DNA of 34,017 nt from Ancylobacter mangrovi. Lineage in GTDB: Bacteria; Pseudomonadota; Alphaproteobacteria; Rhizobiales; Xanthobacteraceae. Position numbers and translations under genes: made by a program. Below are positions 23,669 to 32,255 of the stretch, one piece after another. The stretch's first letter is position 1. Each line of letters opens with the position of its first letter. Where the stretch lies: the NCBI RefSeq assembly GCF_024752355.1, contig NZ_JANTHZ010000011.1, forward strand, positions 1 to 34,017. Direction: 5' to 3'. The notes under the pieces are model-generated. The model was not told the origin of the DNA, did not search any database, and saw only the letters and a list, made by a program, of their open reading frames with translations.

Positions 23669-26044
23669 GTGGCGGTGGGCGTCGGAAGCGAAGTCTCGAA
23701 GGTCCGTGACGTCCCGCAGGGCCGGGGCATAGGCGCCCGGCTGGCGCGCAAGGAGGACGAGCGCTTCCTGCACGGGCGCGGGCGCTACATCGCCGATCTG
23801 CGCTTCGCCAATCTGCGCGAGGTCGCCTTCGTCCGCAGCCCGGTCGCCCATGCCCGGCTGACGCGCGTGCACGTGCCCGAGCACCTGCGTGCCAGCGTCT
23901 TCCTCGCGAGCGACCTGTCGGACGTCAGCCCGATCCGCGCCGTCTCTCCCCTGCCCGGCTTCTTCCCCACCGAGCAGCCGCCGCTGGTGGTCGACCGCAT
24001 CCGGCAGGTGGGCGAACTCGTCGCCATGTGCGTCGCCGACACGCGCGCGGAAGCCGAGGACATCGCCGCCCAGGTGCGGCTCGACTACGAAGAGCTGCCG
24101 GCCGTCGTCGACATGCTGGAGGCGCAGCAGCCCGGCGCCGCGCAGGTGCACGACGGCATGGCGAACAACGTCTATGTCCGCGTCGCCTTCGAGGGCGACA
24201 TGGCCGACATCGCCGCGAACGCCCCGGTGCGCGTGCGCCGCCAGGTCCGCACCTCACGCCAGGTGATGTCGCCGATCGAGTGCCGCGGCTTCGTCGCCGA
24301 GTGGGACACCCGCACCTCCCAGCTCGTTCTGCACGGCGCCACCCAGTTCCCGCACGTTGTGCGCAACGGCCTCGCCCGCGTGCTCGGCATCCCCGAACTG
24401 CAGATCCGCGTCATCTCGCCCGATGTCGGCGGCGGCTTCGGCTACAAGGCGATCCTCGGCGCGGAGGAGGTCTGCCTCTCCTGGCTCGCCATGCGCTGCG
24501 GCCATCCGGTACGCTGGCTCGAGGACCGGCGCGAGCAGCTCGTCGCCAACGCCAATTGCCGCGAGCACGCCTACGACATGACCGCCTATGCGGATGCCGA
24601 AGGCCGGCTGCTCGGCTTCGAGGCCGAGTGCGCGGTCGATACCGGCGCCTATTCCGCCTATCCCTTCACCTCGGCGATCGAGGCCTCGCAGGTCTCGGCC
24701 ATCCTGCCGGGGCCCTACCACATCCCGGCCTATCGCTGCAGTACGGCGGCCATCGCCACCAACAAGTGCCCGAACCTGCCCTATCGCGGCGTGGCGCGGC
24801 CGGGCTGCTGCTTCGCCATGGAGGTGATGATCGACGCCGTCGCCCGCACGGTCGGGCGCACCCCCGAGGCGGTGCGCTACGCCAATCTCGTGCGCCCCGA
24901 GCAGATGCCCTACGACAACGCCTCCGACAAGCATTTCGACAGCGGCGACTATCCCGCGCTGCTGCGCATGGCGCTCGAGGCGATCGACGTCGAAGCGGTG
25001 CGCGCGCGCCAGGCGGCGGGCGAGCCGGACGGGCGGCGCATCGGCATCGGCATGGCGATCTTCTCCGAGCAGACCGCCCACGGCATGACCGCCGACGGCA
25101 CCCGCCGCACTCTCTACGAACAGGCCTTCGCCCGCATCACGCCCGACGGGCGGCTGGAGGTGCGGGTCGGCATCCAGACCATCGGCCAGGGGCTGGAGAC
25201 GACGCTGGCGCAGGTCGCCTGCTCCTATCTCGGCATCGACCCGGACCGGGTACAGGTCAAGCTCGGCGATACCGAGCTCTCGCCCTATTCGAGCGGTGCC
25301 TGGGGCTCGCGCGGCATGGTCTGGGTCGGCGGCGCGGTGGCCGCCGCCTGCGACGACCTCGCCTCCCGCGTCATGGCGATCGGCGCCGCGCTCCTTCAGA
25401 CCACGCCGGACCAGGTGACGCTGGCGGAAGGGCGCGTTGCCTCCGCCGCCGGCTCGGTGTCGCTGGAGGATATCGCCCGCGCCTACTATCTCGCCCCGGC
25501 CGACCTGCCGCCCGACATCGACCATCACGGGCTGGAGGTCACCTCCGGCCACGCCCCCGCCTGCCTCACCGGCATCCACACCGGCTCTGCCCATGCCTGC
25601 GTCGTCGCGGTCGACCCGCAGACCGGGCAGGTGGAGATCCTCGACTACGTGGTCAGCGAGGATGCCGGCGTGGTGGTCAACCCGATGGTGGTGGACGGCC
25701 AGATCATCGGCGGCACCGCGCAGGGCATCGGCACCGCGCTGTTCGAGGAGATGCCGTTCTCGCCCGAGGGCCAGCCGCTGGCGACCACGCTCGCCGACTA
25801 CCTGCTGCCCGGCTCGGCCGAAGTGCCCAATGTGCGCGTGCTGCACATGGAGACGCCCTCGCCCTACACTTCCTTCGGCCAGAAGGGGGTGGGCGAAGGC
25901 GGCGCCATCGGCCCCGGCGGGGCGATCGCCAACGCGGTCAACGACGCGCTGGCCCCGCTCGGCGTCGAGATGCTGAAGCTTCCGATGACGCCGCGCCGCA
26001 TCGTCGAGGCGCTCGCCGCCGCCCGGCGCGGAGACGCCCGATGA
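23669..26044 (+). CDS. Molybdenum hydroxylase large subunit (xanthine dehydrogenase/CoxL family)
   Basis: Molybdopterin-binding catalytic subunit of about 791 residues. It hydroxylates a carbon, usually in an N-heterocycle or aldehyde, with oxygen from water. Motifs: GGGFGYK (254-260), PYRGVARPG (371-379) and GQKGVGEGG (737-745), with catalytic glutamate E743. The active-site loop reads PYRGVAR, unlike AYRCSFR of true aerobic CO dehydrogenase, so CO oxidation is unlikely. Start codons are GTG: either 23669 or 23675; the second is better spaced from GAGAGG at 23664-23669. It is the first gene of a five-gene operon, overlapping the flavoprotein gene by ATGA, and is divergent from LysR 2. Substrate unknown. 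Confidence 0.93.
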   Translation: MAVGVGSEVSKVRDVPQGRGIGARLARKEDERFLHGRGRYIADLRFANLREVAFVRSPVAHARLTRVHVPEHLRASVFLASDLSDVSPIRAVSPLPGFFPTEQPPLVVDRIRQVGELVAMCVADTRAEAEDIAAQVRLDYEELPAVVDMLEAQQPGAAQVHDGMANNVYVRVAFEGDMADIAANAPVRVRRQVRTSRQVMSPIECRGFVAEWDTRTSQLVLHGATQFPHVVRNGLARVLGIPELQIRVISPDVGGGFGYKAILGAEEVCLSWLAMRCGHPVRWLEDRREQLVANANCREHAYDMTAYADAEGRLLGFEAECAVDTGAYSAYPFTSAIEASQVSAILPGPYHIPAYRCSTAAIATNKCPNLPYRGVARPGCCFAMEVMIDAVARTVGRTPEAVRYANLVRPEQMPYDNASDKHFDSGDYPALLRMALEAIDVEAVRARQAAGEPDGRRIGIGMAIFSEQTAHGMTADGTRRTLYEQAFARITPDGRLEVRVGIQTIGQGLETTLAQVACSYLGIDPDRVQVKLGDTELSPYSSGAWGSRGMVWVGGAVAAACDDLASRVMAIGAALLQTTPDQVTLAEGRVASAAGSVSLEDIARAYYLAPADLPPDIDHHGLEVTSGHAPACLTGIHTGSAHACVVAVDPQTGQVEILDYVVSEDAGVVVNPMVVDGQIIGGTAQGIGTALFEEMPFSPEGQPLATTLADYLLPGSAEVPNVRVLHMETPSPYTSFGQKGVGEGGAIGPGGAIANAVNDALAPLGVEMLKLPMTPRRIVEALAAARRGDAR

Positions 26045-27738
26045 GCGCGGAGGCCGGCGAGACGCTGCATTTCGACACCGACGTGCTGGTGGTCGGCGGC
26101 GGCGGCGCGGGCATGTATGCCGCGCTCTCGGCCGCGGCGGACGGCGCCCGGGTGATCCTGCTCGACAAGAACGTGGTCGGGCGCGGCGGCGCCACCATCA
26201 TGGCGCAGATGACCTGCGCCTCGGCGCTGGGCGAGGCCGAGCCGGACGGGCCGCAGGCGCATCTCGCCGACACGCTCGAGGCCGGCCGGGGCCTGTGCGA
26301 CGAGACGCTGGCCGGCATCGTCTGCGAGGGCAGCCCGACGCGCATCCGCGAACTCGGCGCGTGGCGGGTGAACTGGGCCCGCGACGAGGAGGGCCGCATC
26401 GCCCAGGTGCTGGCGCCCGGCCACAGCCGCCGGCGCTGCGTCTATGTCGACTTCCTCTCCACCGGCACCGCGATCTCCGCCGCGCTGCGCCGCGAGACCG
26501 GCCGCAACGCCGCCGTGCGTCGGCTCTCCAACGTCACCGTCACCGACCTCGTGGTCAGCGATGGCGAGGTGACAGGCGCGGTCGGCTTCGACATTGCGGG
26601 CGGGGCGAGCGTGACCATCCGCGCCGGCGCCACCGTGCTCTGCCTCGGCGGCATGGCGAAGCTCTACCGCCGCACCACCGCGCCGGCCAACTCCGCCGGC
26701 GAGGGTCTCGGCCTCGCACTGAGGGCCGGGGCGCGGCTGGTCGACATCGAGTTCCTGCAGTTCTACCCCAACGGCCATCTCGCCCCGCGCATGGTCGGGC
26801 TCGACCCCACCACCTGGGAGCCGACCCGGGTCAAGCTCGGCGGCCGGCTGCTCAACAGCGAGGGCGAGGAGTTCCTCGCCCGCTACGGCGAGGGCGGCGA
26901 GGGCTACAACACCACGCGCGACCTGCTCACCCACGCCATCTACCGCGAGGTGGCGGAAGGGCGCGGCACGCCCAATGGCGGCGTCTACCTCTCCTTCCAG
27001 CACATCGCGCCCGAGCGGCTGAAGGCGGCGCTCGGCCCGTTCATCGACATCTTCGCGTCCAACAACATCGACATCTCCAAGCAGCCGGTCGAGATCTTCC
27101 CCATCGCCCACTACCAGATGGGCGGCATCGTGGTGACGCCGGACCTCGCCACCGACGTGCCCGGCCTCTACGCCGCCGGCGAGATCGTCGGCGGGGCGAA
27201 CGGGGCGAACCGGCTGTCCGGCAACGCGCTGCCCGAGGCGCTGGTGTTCGGCGAGCGGGCCGGCCGCTCGGCGGCCGCGCATGCCCGGGCGCGCACCGGC
27301 ACCGCCTGGGACGAGAAGGCCGCCGCGCCCCATCTCGCGCGCCTGCGCGAACGCCGCGCCGCGCGTCCCGGCGGGCCGCCGCCGGTGGCGCTGCTGGGCG
27401 AACTGCGCTCGCTGATGTGGGAGAAGGTCGGCGCCTTCCGCAACGAGGCCGACCTCGAGGCGGCGCTCCGGCGTATCCGGCAGATGCAGGCCGACGACCT
27501 GCCGGCTCTGTCGGTGGGCGATCACAAGGTCCACAACACCGACCTCGTGGAGTGGTTCGAGCTGCGCGGCGGGCTGGTGGCGGCCGAGGCGCTGACCCTC
27601 GCCGCCCTGCGCCGCCGCGAGAGCCGCGGCGCGCACCAGCGCGACGACTTCCCCGACACCGACCCCGCCCTCACCCGCAACCAGTTCCTCCGCCTCGACG
27701 GCGGCGCGCTGGTTTCGAGCTTCGGAGCCGCGCCATGA
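26041..27738 (+). CDS. FAD-binding protein of the fumarate reductase/succinate dehydrogenase flavoprotein family
   Basis: A 565-residue flavoprotein of the FrdA/SdhA/L-aspartate oxidase family. The dinucleotide motif VVGGGGAGMYAA is at 17-28. Conserved active-site residues are R293 (TTRDLL), H357 (HYQMGG) and R391 (ANRLSGNAL). Two deviations matter. The residue aligned to SdhA His242 is Y242 (QFYPNG instead of QFHPTG), and the histidine that binds FAD covalently in SdhA is absent (GRGGATIMAQ), so FAD is probably non-covalent. It should oxidise or reduce a dicarboxylate-like or other activated substrate, not necessarily succinate. ATGA overlaps join it to the large subunit gene before and the 2Fe-2S gene after. 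No membrane anchor genes are present. Confidence 0.9.
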   Translation: MSAEAGETLHFDTDVLVVGGGGAGMYAALSAAADGARVILLDKNVVGRGGATIMAQMTCASALGEAEPDGPQAHLADTLEAGRGLCDETLAGIVCEGSPTRIRELGAWRVNWARDEEGRIAQVLAPGHSRRRCVYVDFLSTGTAISAALRRETGRNAAVRRLSNVTVTDLVVSDGEVTGAVGFDIAGGASVTIRAGATVLCLGGMAKLYRRTTAPANSAGEGLGLALRAGARLVDIEFLQFYPNGHLAPRMVGLDPTTWEPTRVKLGGRLLNSEGEEFLARYGEGGEGYNTTRDLLTHAIYREVAEGRGTPNGGVYLSFQHIAPERLKAALGPFIDIFASNNIDISKQPVEIFPIAHYQMGGIVVTPDLATDVPGLYAAGEIVGGANGANRLSGNALPEALVFGERAGRSAAAHARARTGTAWDEKAAAPHLARLRERRAARPGGPPPVALLGELRSLMWEKVGAFRNEADLEAALRRIRQMQADDLPALSVGDHKVHNTDLVEWFELRGGLVAAEALTLAALRRRESRGAHQRDDFPDTDPALTRNQFLRLDGGALVSSFGAAP

Positions 27739-28076
27739 CCGCGCCCCCGACGAAGACCGCGCGGCTCGAGATCTGGCGCGGCACCGACCGCGCGGACGGC
27801 CGCTTCGAAATTCACGAGGTGGCGTTCCAGGACGGCGATTCCGTCCTCGACGGCCTCATCCGCCTGCGCAGCGAGGGGCTGAGCGACCTCGCCTTCCGCT
27901 ATTCCTGCTTCAACGCCAATGTCTGCAAGGAATGCACGATGCTGATCGACGGGCGGGTCGAATATGCCTGCATCGCCCGCCTCACCGAGACGCTCACCCG
28001 GCTGGAGCCGATGCCGAAGATGGCGGTGCTGCGCGATCTCGTCACCGATACGCTGACGCCGAGGGAGAAGCCGTGA
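27735..28076 (+). CDS. Single-domain 2Fe-2S protein resembling the N-terminal half of SdhB/FrdB
   Basis: A 113-residue ferredoxin-like protein. The cysteines C58, C64, C67 and C79 follow the SdhB N-terminal pattern (CKECTMLIDGRVEYAC), except that the first gap is five residues instead of four. The 4Fe-4S/3Fe-4S half of SdhB is missing entirely, so this is a one-cluster partner. It overlaps the flavoprotein gene by ATGA and probably carries electrons to or from that FAD protein, in a soluble two-component enzyme. The next gene begins 25 bases later. Confidence 0.88.
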   Translation: MTAPPTKTARLEIWRGTDRADGRFEIHEVAFQDGDSVLDGLIRLRSEGLSDLAFRYSCFNANVCKECTMLIDGRVEYACIARLTETLTRLEPMPKMAVLRDLVTDTLTPREKP

Positions 28077-28101
28077 GACGCCTTTCGCGCTGGGTTAGGC
28101 C

Positions 28102-28971
28102 ATGAAGCCGGCCGTCTTCGACTATGCCCGCCCCGGCACGCTGGTGGAAGCCGCGCGCCTGCTCGCCGATACCGGTGCCGGTGCCAAGGCGATGGCCGGC
28201 TCGCAGTCGCTGGGTCCGATGATGAATCTGCGCCTCGCCCGGCCCGGACGCGTGGTCGACCTCACCGCCATCCCCGCCCTGCGGGCCGTCACCCGGCGGG
28301 CGGACGCGCTGGTGATCGGCGCCTGCGTCACCCATGCCGACATCGAGGACGGCCGGGTGGAGGACGTCACCGCCGGGCTGCTGCCGCATGTGGCGGGCCG
28401 CATCGCCTACCGCGCGGTGCGCAATCGCGGCACGCTCGGCGGCAGCCTCGCCCATGCCGATCCGGCCGCCGACTGGCTGACCGCGCTCTCCCTCGTCGGC
28501 GCCGTCGCCGAGCTGCGCTCACCGCGCGGCGGGCGCGAGGTCGCCGTGAGCGAGCTGATGGTCGCCTCCTTCACCACCGTGCTGGAGCCGGACGAGATCA
28601 TCGCCGCGATCCGGGTGCCGGTCGCCGGCGCGGGCGCGCGCTGGGGCTGGACCAAGCTTTCCTCCAAGGTGGGCGAGTTCGCCCACGGCCTCGCCGGCGT
28701 GTTCGCCGATCCCGGGCGCGGCACCTTCCGCGCCGCCATCGGGGCGCTCGACACCGCGCCGATCGTGATCGACGACGCCGCGCCGCTTTTCGGCGGCCCG
28801 TTCGGCGAGCGGTTGGACCAGCGGCTGGACGAGGCCGCGCTCGACCGCCGGCTCGATGAGCGCGACGTGGTGGACGACTATGTGCGCGCCATGGCCCGGG
28901 TCGCGCTGGCACGCGCCGCCGCGCAGGCGAGCGCACGGCAGGCGAGCGCAGGCGAAGGAGAGCGGGCATGA
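28102..28971 (+). CDS. Molybdenum hydroxylase FAD subunit (CoxM/XdhB family)
   Basis: Medium subunit of 289 residues that passes electrons from the 2Fe-2S subunit to its acceptor through FAD. FAD-binding motifs are AGSQSLGPMMN (32-42) and RNRGTLGGSLAHADPAAD (107-124), as in CoxM. The C-terminal domain from about 180 is typical though short, and the tail ([20 protein letters not shown] region) is a low-complexity alanine/arginine stretch with a repeated AxASARQASA pattern. It overlaps the following small-subunit fusion gene by ATGA. Confidence 0.93.
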   Translation: MKPAVFDYARPGTLVEAARLLADTGAGAKAMAGSQSLGPMMNLRLARPGRVVDLTAIPALRAVTRRADALVIGACVTHADIEDGRVEDVTAGLLPHVAGRIAYRAVRNRGTLGGSLAHADPAADWLTALSLVGAVAELRSPRGGREVAVSELMVASFTTVLEPDEIIAAIRVPVAGAGARWGWTKLSSKVGEFAHGLAGVFADPGRGTFRAAIGALDTAPIVIDDAAPLFGGPFGERLDQRLDEAALDRRLDERDVVDDYVRAMARVALARAAAQASARQASAGEGERA

Positions 28972-30200
28972 GAACCGTCGCCCTCAGCGTCAACGGGCGC
29001 CCGGCCGCCGCGCCGGTGGCGGCCCGCACCAGCCTCGCCGACTATCTGCGCGAGACACTGTCGCTGACCGGCACCCATGTCGGCTGCGAGCACGGCGTGT
29101 GCGGCGCCTGCACCGTGCTGATCGACGGCGTGCCGGCGCGCTCCTGCATCACCTTCGCCGCTGCCTGCGAGGGCGCCAGCGTCACCACCATCGAGGGGCT
29201 GGAGACGGACCCGGTCACGGACGCGCTCCGCGCCGCCTTCTCGCGCCATCACGGCCTGCAATGCGGCTTCTGCACCCCGGCCATGCTGGTCACGGCGCGC
29301 GACATCGTCACCCGCCTGCCCGACGCGGACGAGGCGCGCATCCGCGCCGAGCTGAGCGGCAATCTGTGCCGCTGCACCGGCTATGTCGGCATCGTCGCGG
29401 CGATCCGTGAGGTGCTGGCCGCGCCGCCCGCCGCGCCCGCGCCAGTTGAGCGCGCGCTCGGCCCGGTCGGCGCGCGCACGCCCGAGCCCCGCACCGGGCC
29501 GGAGGCGCCGTCCGCGCAGCTCGCACAGCCCGCGCCGTCCGGCGTCGCCGTGGAGGAGAGCGACACCGACGGCGCGGCCGACATCGCCGCGCAGGACTGG
29601 GATCAGGTGATGAAGGACGGCACGCGTCTCGCCCAGTCCTTCACCGTCGCCTTCCCACCCTCGACCGTCTGGCGCTTCTTCGCCGATGCCGGGCGGGTGG
29701 CGGGCTGCATGCCCGGCGCGCGGGTGAGCGCGCTCGGCGTGACGGACGGCAGGCGGCAGAGCGTGCGCGGCGAGGTGCGGGTCAAGCTCGGCCCGATCGT
29801 CGGCGCCTTCGGTGGGGTGGCCGAGATCGAGACCGACGAGGCCGCCATGAGCGGCACCGTGCGCGGCCTCGGGCGCGACGCCAACAGCGATTCGCGCGCC
29901 CGCGTGGTGATCCGCTACGACGTCGCCGACGCGGGTTCCGGCACGCCGGGCGGCACGCGGGTGGATGTCACCCTCGCCTTCCTGTTGTCCGGCACGCTGG
30001 CGCAGATCGGCCGCTCGGGGCTGGTGCGCGACGTCGCCGACCACGTCACCCGCCAGTTCGTCCGCAACCTCGAGGCGGCCCTCTCCGGCACCCCCGCCGC
30101 CGCGCCCGACGAGGGTGTGCTCGATGCCGGCGCCGCTGCCCGCTCGGTGCTCGGCGCGCGCCTGCTGCGCTTCTTCCGCCGGCTGTTCGGGCGCGGCTGA
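28968..30200 (+). CDS. Fusion of molybdenum hydroxylase 2Fe-2S subunit (CoxS) and CoxG/SRPBCC domain
   Basis: A 410-residue two-part protein. Residues 1-152 are the small subunit with both clusters: plant-type 2Fe-2S at C40, C45, C48 and C60, and the four-helix 2Fe-2S at C99, C102, C134 and C136 (CGFCTPAM and CRCTGY). A linker of about 55 residues rich in Pro and Ala follows. Residues about 215-375 are a CoxG-like SRPBCC domain ([27 protein letters not shown] region, [10 protein letters not shown]). CoxG proteins are linked to membrane attachment or maturation of CO dehydrogenase; the basic, aromatic C-terminus ([12 protein letters not shown]) could bind membrane. It is the last gene of the operon and convergent with the cupin gene. 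Confidence 0.93.
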   Translation: MRTVALSVNGRPAAAPVAARTSLADYLRETLSLTGTHVGCEHGVCGACTVLIDGVPARSCITFAAACEGASVTTIEGLETDPVTDALRAAFSRHHGLQCGFCTPAMLVTARDIVTRLPDADEARIRAELSGNLCRCTGYVGIVAAIREVLAAPPAAPAPVERALGPVGARTPEPRTGPEAPSAQLAQPAPSGVAVEESDTDGAADIAAQDWDQVMKDGTRLAQSFTVAFPPSTVWRFFADAGRVAGCMPGARVSALGVTDGRRQSVRGEVRVKLGPIVGAFGGVAEIETDEAAMSGTVRGLGRDANSDSRARVVIRYDVADAGSGTPGGTRVDVTLAFLLSGTLAQIGRSGLVRDVADHVTRQFVRNLEAALSGTPAAAPDEGVLDAGAAARSVLGARLLRFFRRLFGRG

Positions 30201-30214
30201 CAGGCCGCGCGGGG

Positions 30215-30694
30215 TCAGGTCGGCTGCTCGTTGCGGTTCAGCGGCGGGCCGAGGAACTCCACCTGCCAACGCGCGCCGAAGGCGTTCAGCGCGTCGCGGT
30301 CCGGTATGCCGTCACGCATTATGCCGGAGAGCTCGGTGAAGAAGGCGGTCGCGTCGAGCGCGGGGGCGATCAGGATGTACTGGCGCGCCGGCGCGTCGGT
30401 CACGTTGACGAAGCCGTGCGCCGCGCCGCCGGGAATGCTCACCACGTCGCCCGCCTCGGCGAAGAAGCGCCGACCGTCCACCTCGTAGAGATAGCGCCCC
30501 TCGATCACCCGGAAGATCTCCGCCTCGCGGTGCCGGTGGCGCGGCGGCCCGGCGCCGGGGGCGTTGACAGTCTCGATGAAACAGAATTCGCCCCCGCTCG
30601 CCGCGGGCGGCAGGCGCACGAACAGGTCGAGCCCGATGGCGGGAACCTTGATCGGCGGCTCCGTTCCCGGAGAGTGGAGAAAGCTGACGCTCAT
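30215..30694 (-). CDS. Cupin domain protein
   Basis: A 159-residue single-domain cupin. Metal ligands fit H53, H55 and E59 in PRHRHREAE and H93 in GGAAHGF, with the two cupin motifs separated by GRYLYEVDGRRFF. Small cupins of this type serve as dioxygenases, isomerases or binding proteins; function here is unknown. The ATG at 30694 has GAGGACA about six bases upstream. A longer frame reaching 31117 overlaps the monooxygenase gene and is rejected. It follows the FAD monooxygenase gene (gap about 50 bases) on the same strand, so the two are probably co-transcribed; the stop is 15 bases from the convergent CoxS-CoxG gene. Confidence 0.9.
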   Translation of the reverse strand: MSVSFLHSPGTEPPIKVPAIGLDLFVRLPPAASGGEFCFIETVNAPGAGPPRHRHREAEIFRVIEGRYLYEVDGRRFFAEAGDVVSIPGGAAHGFVNVTDAPARQYILIAPALDATAFFTELSGIMRDGIPDRDALNAFGARWQVEFLGPPLNRNEQPT

Positions 30695-30743
30695 GGATGT
30701 GTCCTCGATGACGGATGCATGCGAAGCCGACGGCGGATGGGCT

Positions 30744-32255
30744 TCAGGGCGATGGGCTTGCGGCGGCCGGCGGGCGCGCGCCGAGCGCCTCCATGTAGCG
30801 GGCGACGCGCTCCCACTCGCCGTCGGCGACCGCCATGGCGAGATAGCCGTCCGGCCGCACCAGCTCGATTCCGCCCGCAGCCGGGTTCGGCCGGACCGCC
30901 GGATCGACCGGGCCCTCGAACAGCCCCGCCGGCGGCGGCCCCGCCCCCTCGCCCGCGCGCAGCGTGAAGAGCGGCGTGTCGCCGGCGCCATAGGGCGCTT
31001 CGTCCTCGCGCGGGGCCACGCGCGCGCCGGCCCGCGCCCCCGCCTGCCAGGAGACGCCGTTGAGCGGGCTGTCCTCATAGCCGATCGAGGTCTCGGTGAG
31101 GTTGCCCTCCAGCACATGCTGCACCGGCGGCAGGCCGAGCGCGAAGTGCATCACCGCGTTGCGTATGTGCCGGGCGAGCGGGTTCTTCAGCGTGGCGAGG
31201 CGGGTGAGCCGGCCGGAGGTCGCGATCACCTGCGCGCCGACCGCGCGGCGCTCGGGATCGTAGCTGTCGAGCAGCACCGGCGCGGTGCACAGGCCGCGAT
31301 GCACCAGGGCGAACTTCCAGGCGAGGTTGATGGCGTCCTGCATGCCGGTGTTCATGCCCTGCCCGCCGGCCGGGCTGTGCACATGCGCCGCGTCGCCGGC
31401 GAGAAACACCCGCCCCGCCCGGTAATGGGCGACCTGGCGCTCGTTGATGCGGAAGGCGGAGGTCCAGATCGCGTCGCGCAGCACGATGCCGCCGGGCCCG
31501 CGCCGGTCCAGCAGGGTCTGGAAGGTCTCCACCGGCGGCGGCGCGGCGCGGCTCGAGGCCTCGTCCGAGGCGCCGAGTCCGACGATCATCCGGTAGCGGT
31601 CCGGCCCCATCGGAAACAGCACCAGCGGCCCTTCCTCGTGCCAGTAGGTGGCGAATTCGTTGACCGGGAACGGCACGCCGGCCATGTGGAAATCGCCCTG
31701 CGCCCAGTCGCTGCCGAGCGTGTCGCCCTCGAAGGGCAGGCCGAGGTGGTGGCGGACCACGCTGTGGGCGCCGTCGCAGGCGATCATCCAGCCATGACGC
31801 ACGCTCTCGCCGCGCCCGTCGGCATGGCGCAGCGTGGCGCTCACCGCCTCCCCGTCGGCGTCGAAGCCCTCGAGTTCGACGCCGAGCTCGGCGCTGACCC
31901 CGAGCGCCTCCAGATGGCGCACCAGCACCCGCTCGGTCTCGCTCTGCGGCAGCATCAGCACGAAGGGATAGGGCGTGGCGACGTCCTTGAGCTCGACGCG
32001 GGCGATCGGCTCGTCGCCGGCAAGGATGTTGGCGACGGTGACCCTGTTGCCGAGCCCGACCAGCTCGTCCGAGAGCCCGCCCCCGGCACGCGCGAACAGC
32101 TCCAGCGTGCGCGGCCACAGCGCCACCGCGCGCGAAGTGTTCGCCCGCGCCGTCATCGCGTCGACGAGGCGCACCGGCACCCGGTAGCGGGCGAGCTCGA
32201 GCGCCATGGTCAGCCCGACCGGCCCGGCGCCGACGATGAGGACACTGTCGGCCAT
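30744..32255 (-). CDS. FAD-dependent aromatic-type monooxygenase
   Basis: A 503-residue class A flavin monooxygenase (PheA/TfdB/MhpA type), using NAD(P)H and O2 to hydroxylate a substrate, typically a phenol or similar ring. The FAD motifs are GAGPVG (9-14), the DG motif in CDGAHSVVR (160-168) and the GD motif in FLAGDAAHVHSPAGGQGMN (284-302, GD at 287-288). The thioredoxin-like C-terminal domain of some phenol hydroxylases is reduced to a short region. AAGGAT lies about seven bases before the start. It heads a likely two-gene operon with the cupin and sits beside the molybdenum hydroxylase operon, as in N-heterocycle degradation clusters where ring hydroxylation steps follow each other (inference). 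Confidence 0.93.
   Translation of the reverse strand: MADSVLIVGAGPVGLTMALELARYRVPVRLVDAMTARANTSRAVALWPRTLELFARAGGGLSDELVGLGNRVTVANILAGDEPIARVELKDVATPYPFVLMLPQSETERVLVRHLEALGVSAELGVELEGFDADGEAVSATLRHADGRGESVRHGWMIACDGAHSVVRHHLGLPFEGDTLGSDWAQGDFHMAGVPFPVNEFATYWHEEGPLVLFPMGPDRYRMIVGLGASDEASSRAAPPPVETFQTLLDRRGPGGIVLRDAIWTSAFRINERQVAHYRAGRVFLAGDAAHVHSPAGGQGMNTGMQDAINLAWKFALVHRGLCTAPVLLDSYDPERRAVGAQVIATSGRLTRLATLKNPLARHIRNAVMHFALGLPPVQHVLEGNLTETSIGYEDSPLNGVSWQAGARAGARVAPREDEAPYGAGDTPLFTLRAGEGAGPPPAGLFEGPVDPAVRPNPAAGGIELVRPDGYLAMAVADGEWERVARYMEALGARPPAAASPSP

Noticed and set aside
24028..27738. A 1236-codon frame extending the flavoprotein upstream
   Set aside because: The first 671 codons are Arg/Ala-rich shadow of the molybdenum hydroxylase large subunit. 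The FAD motif begins right after the ATG at 26041.
23669..30200. Aerobic CO dehydrogenase operon (coxMSL)
   Set aside because: The large-subunit loop reads PYRGVAR instead of the AYRCSFR motif of form I enzymes, and the order and content of the operon differ.
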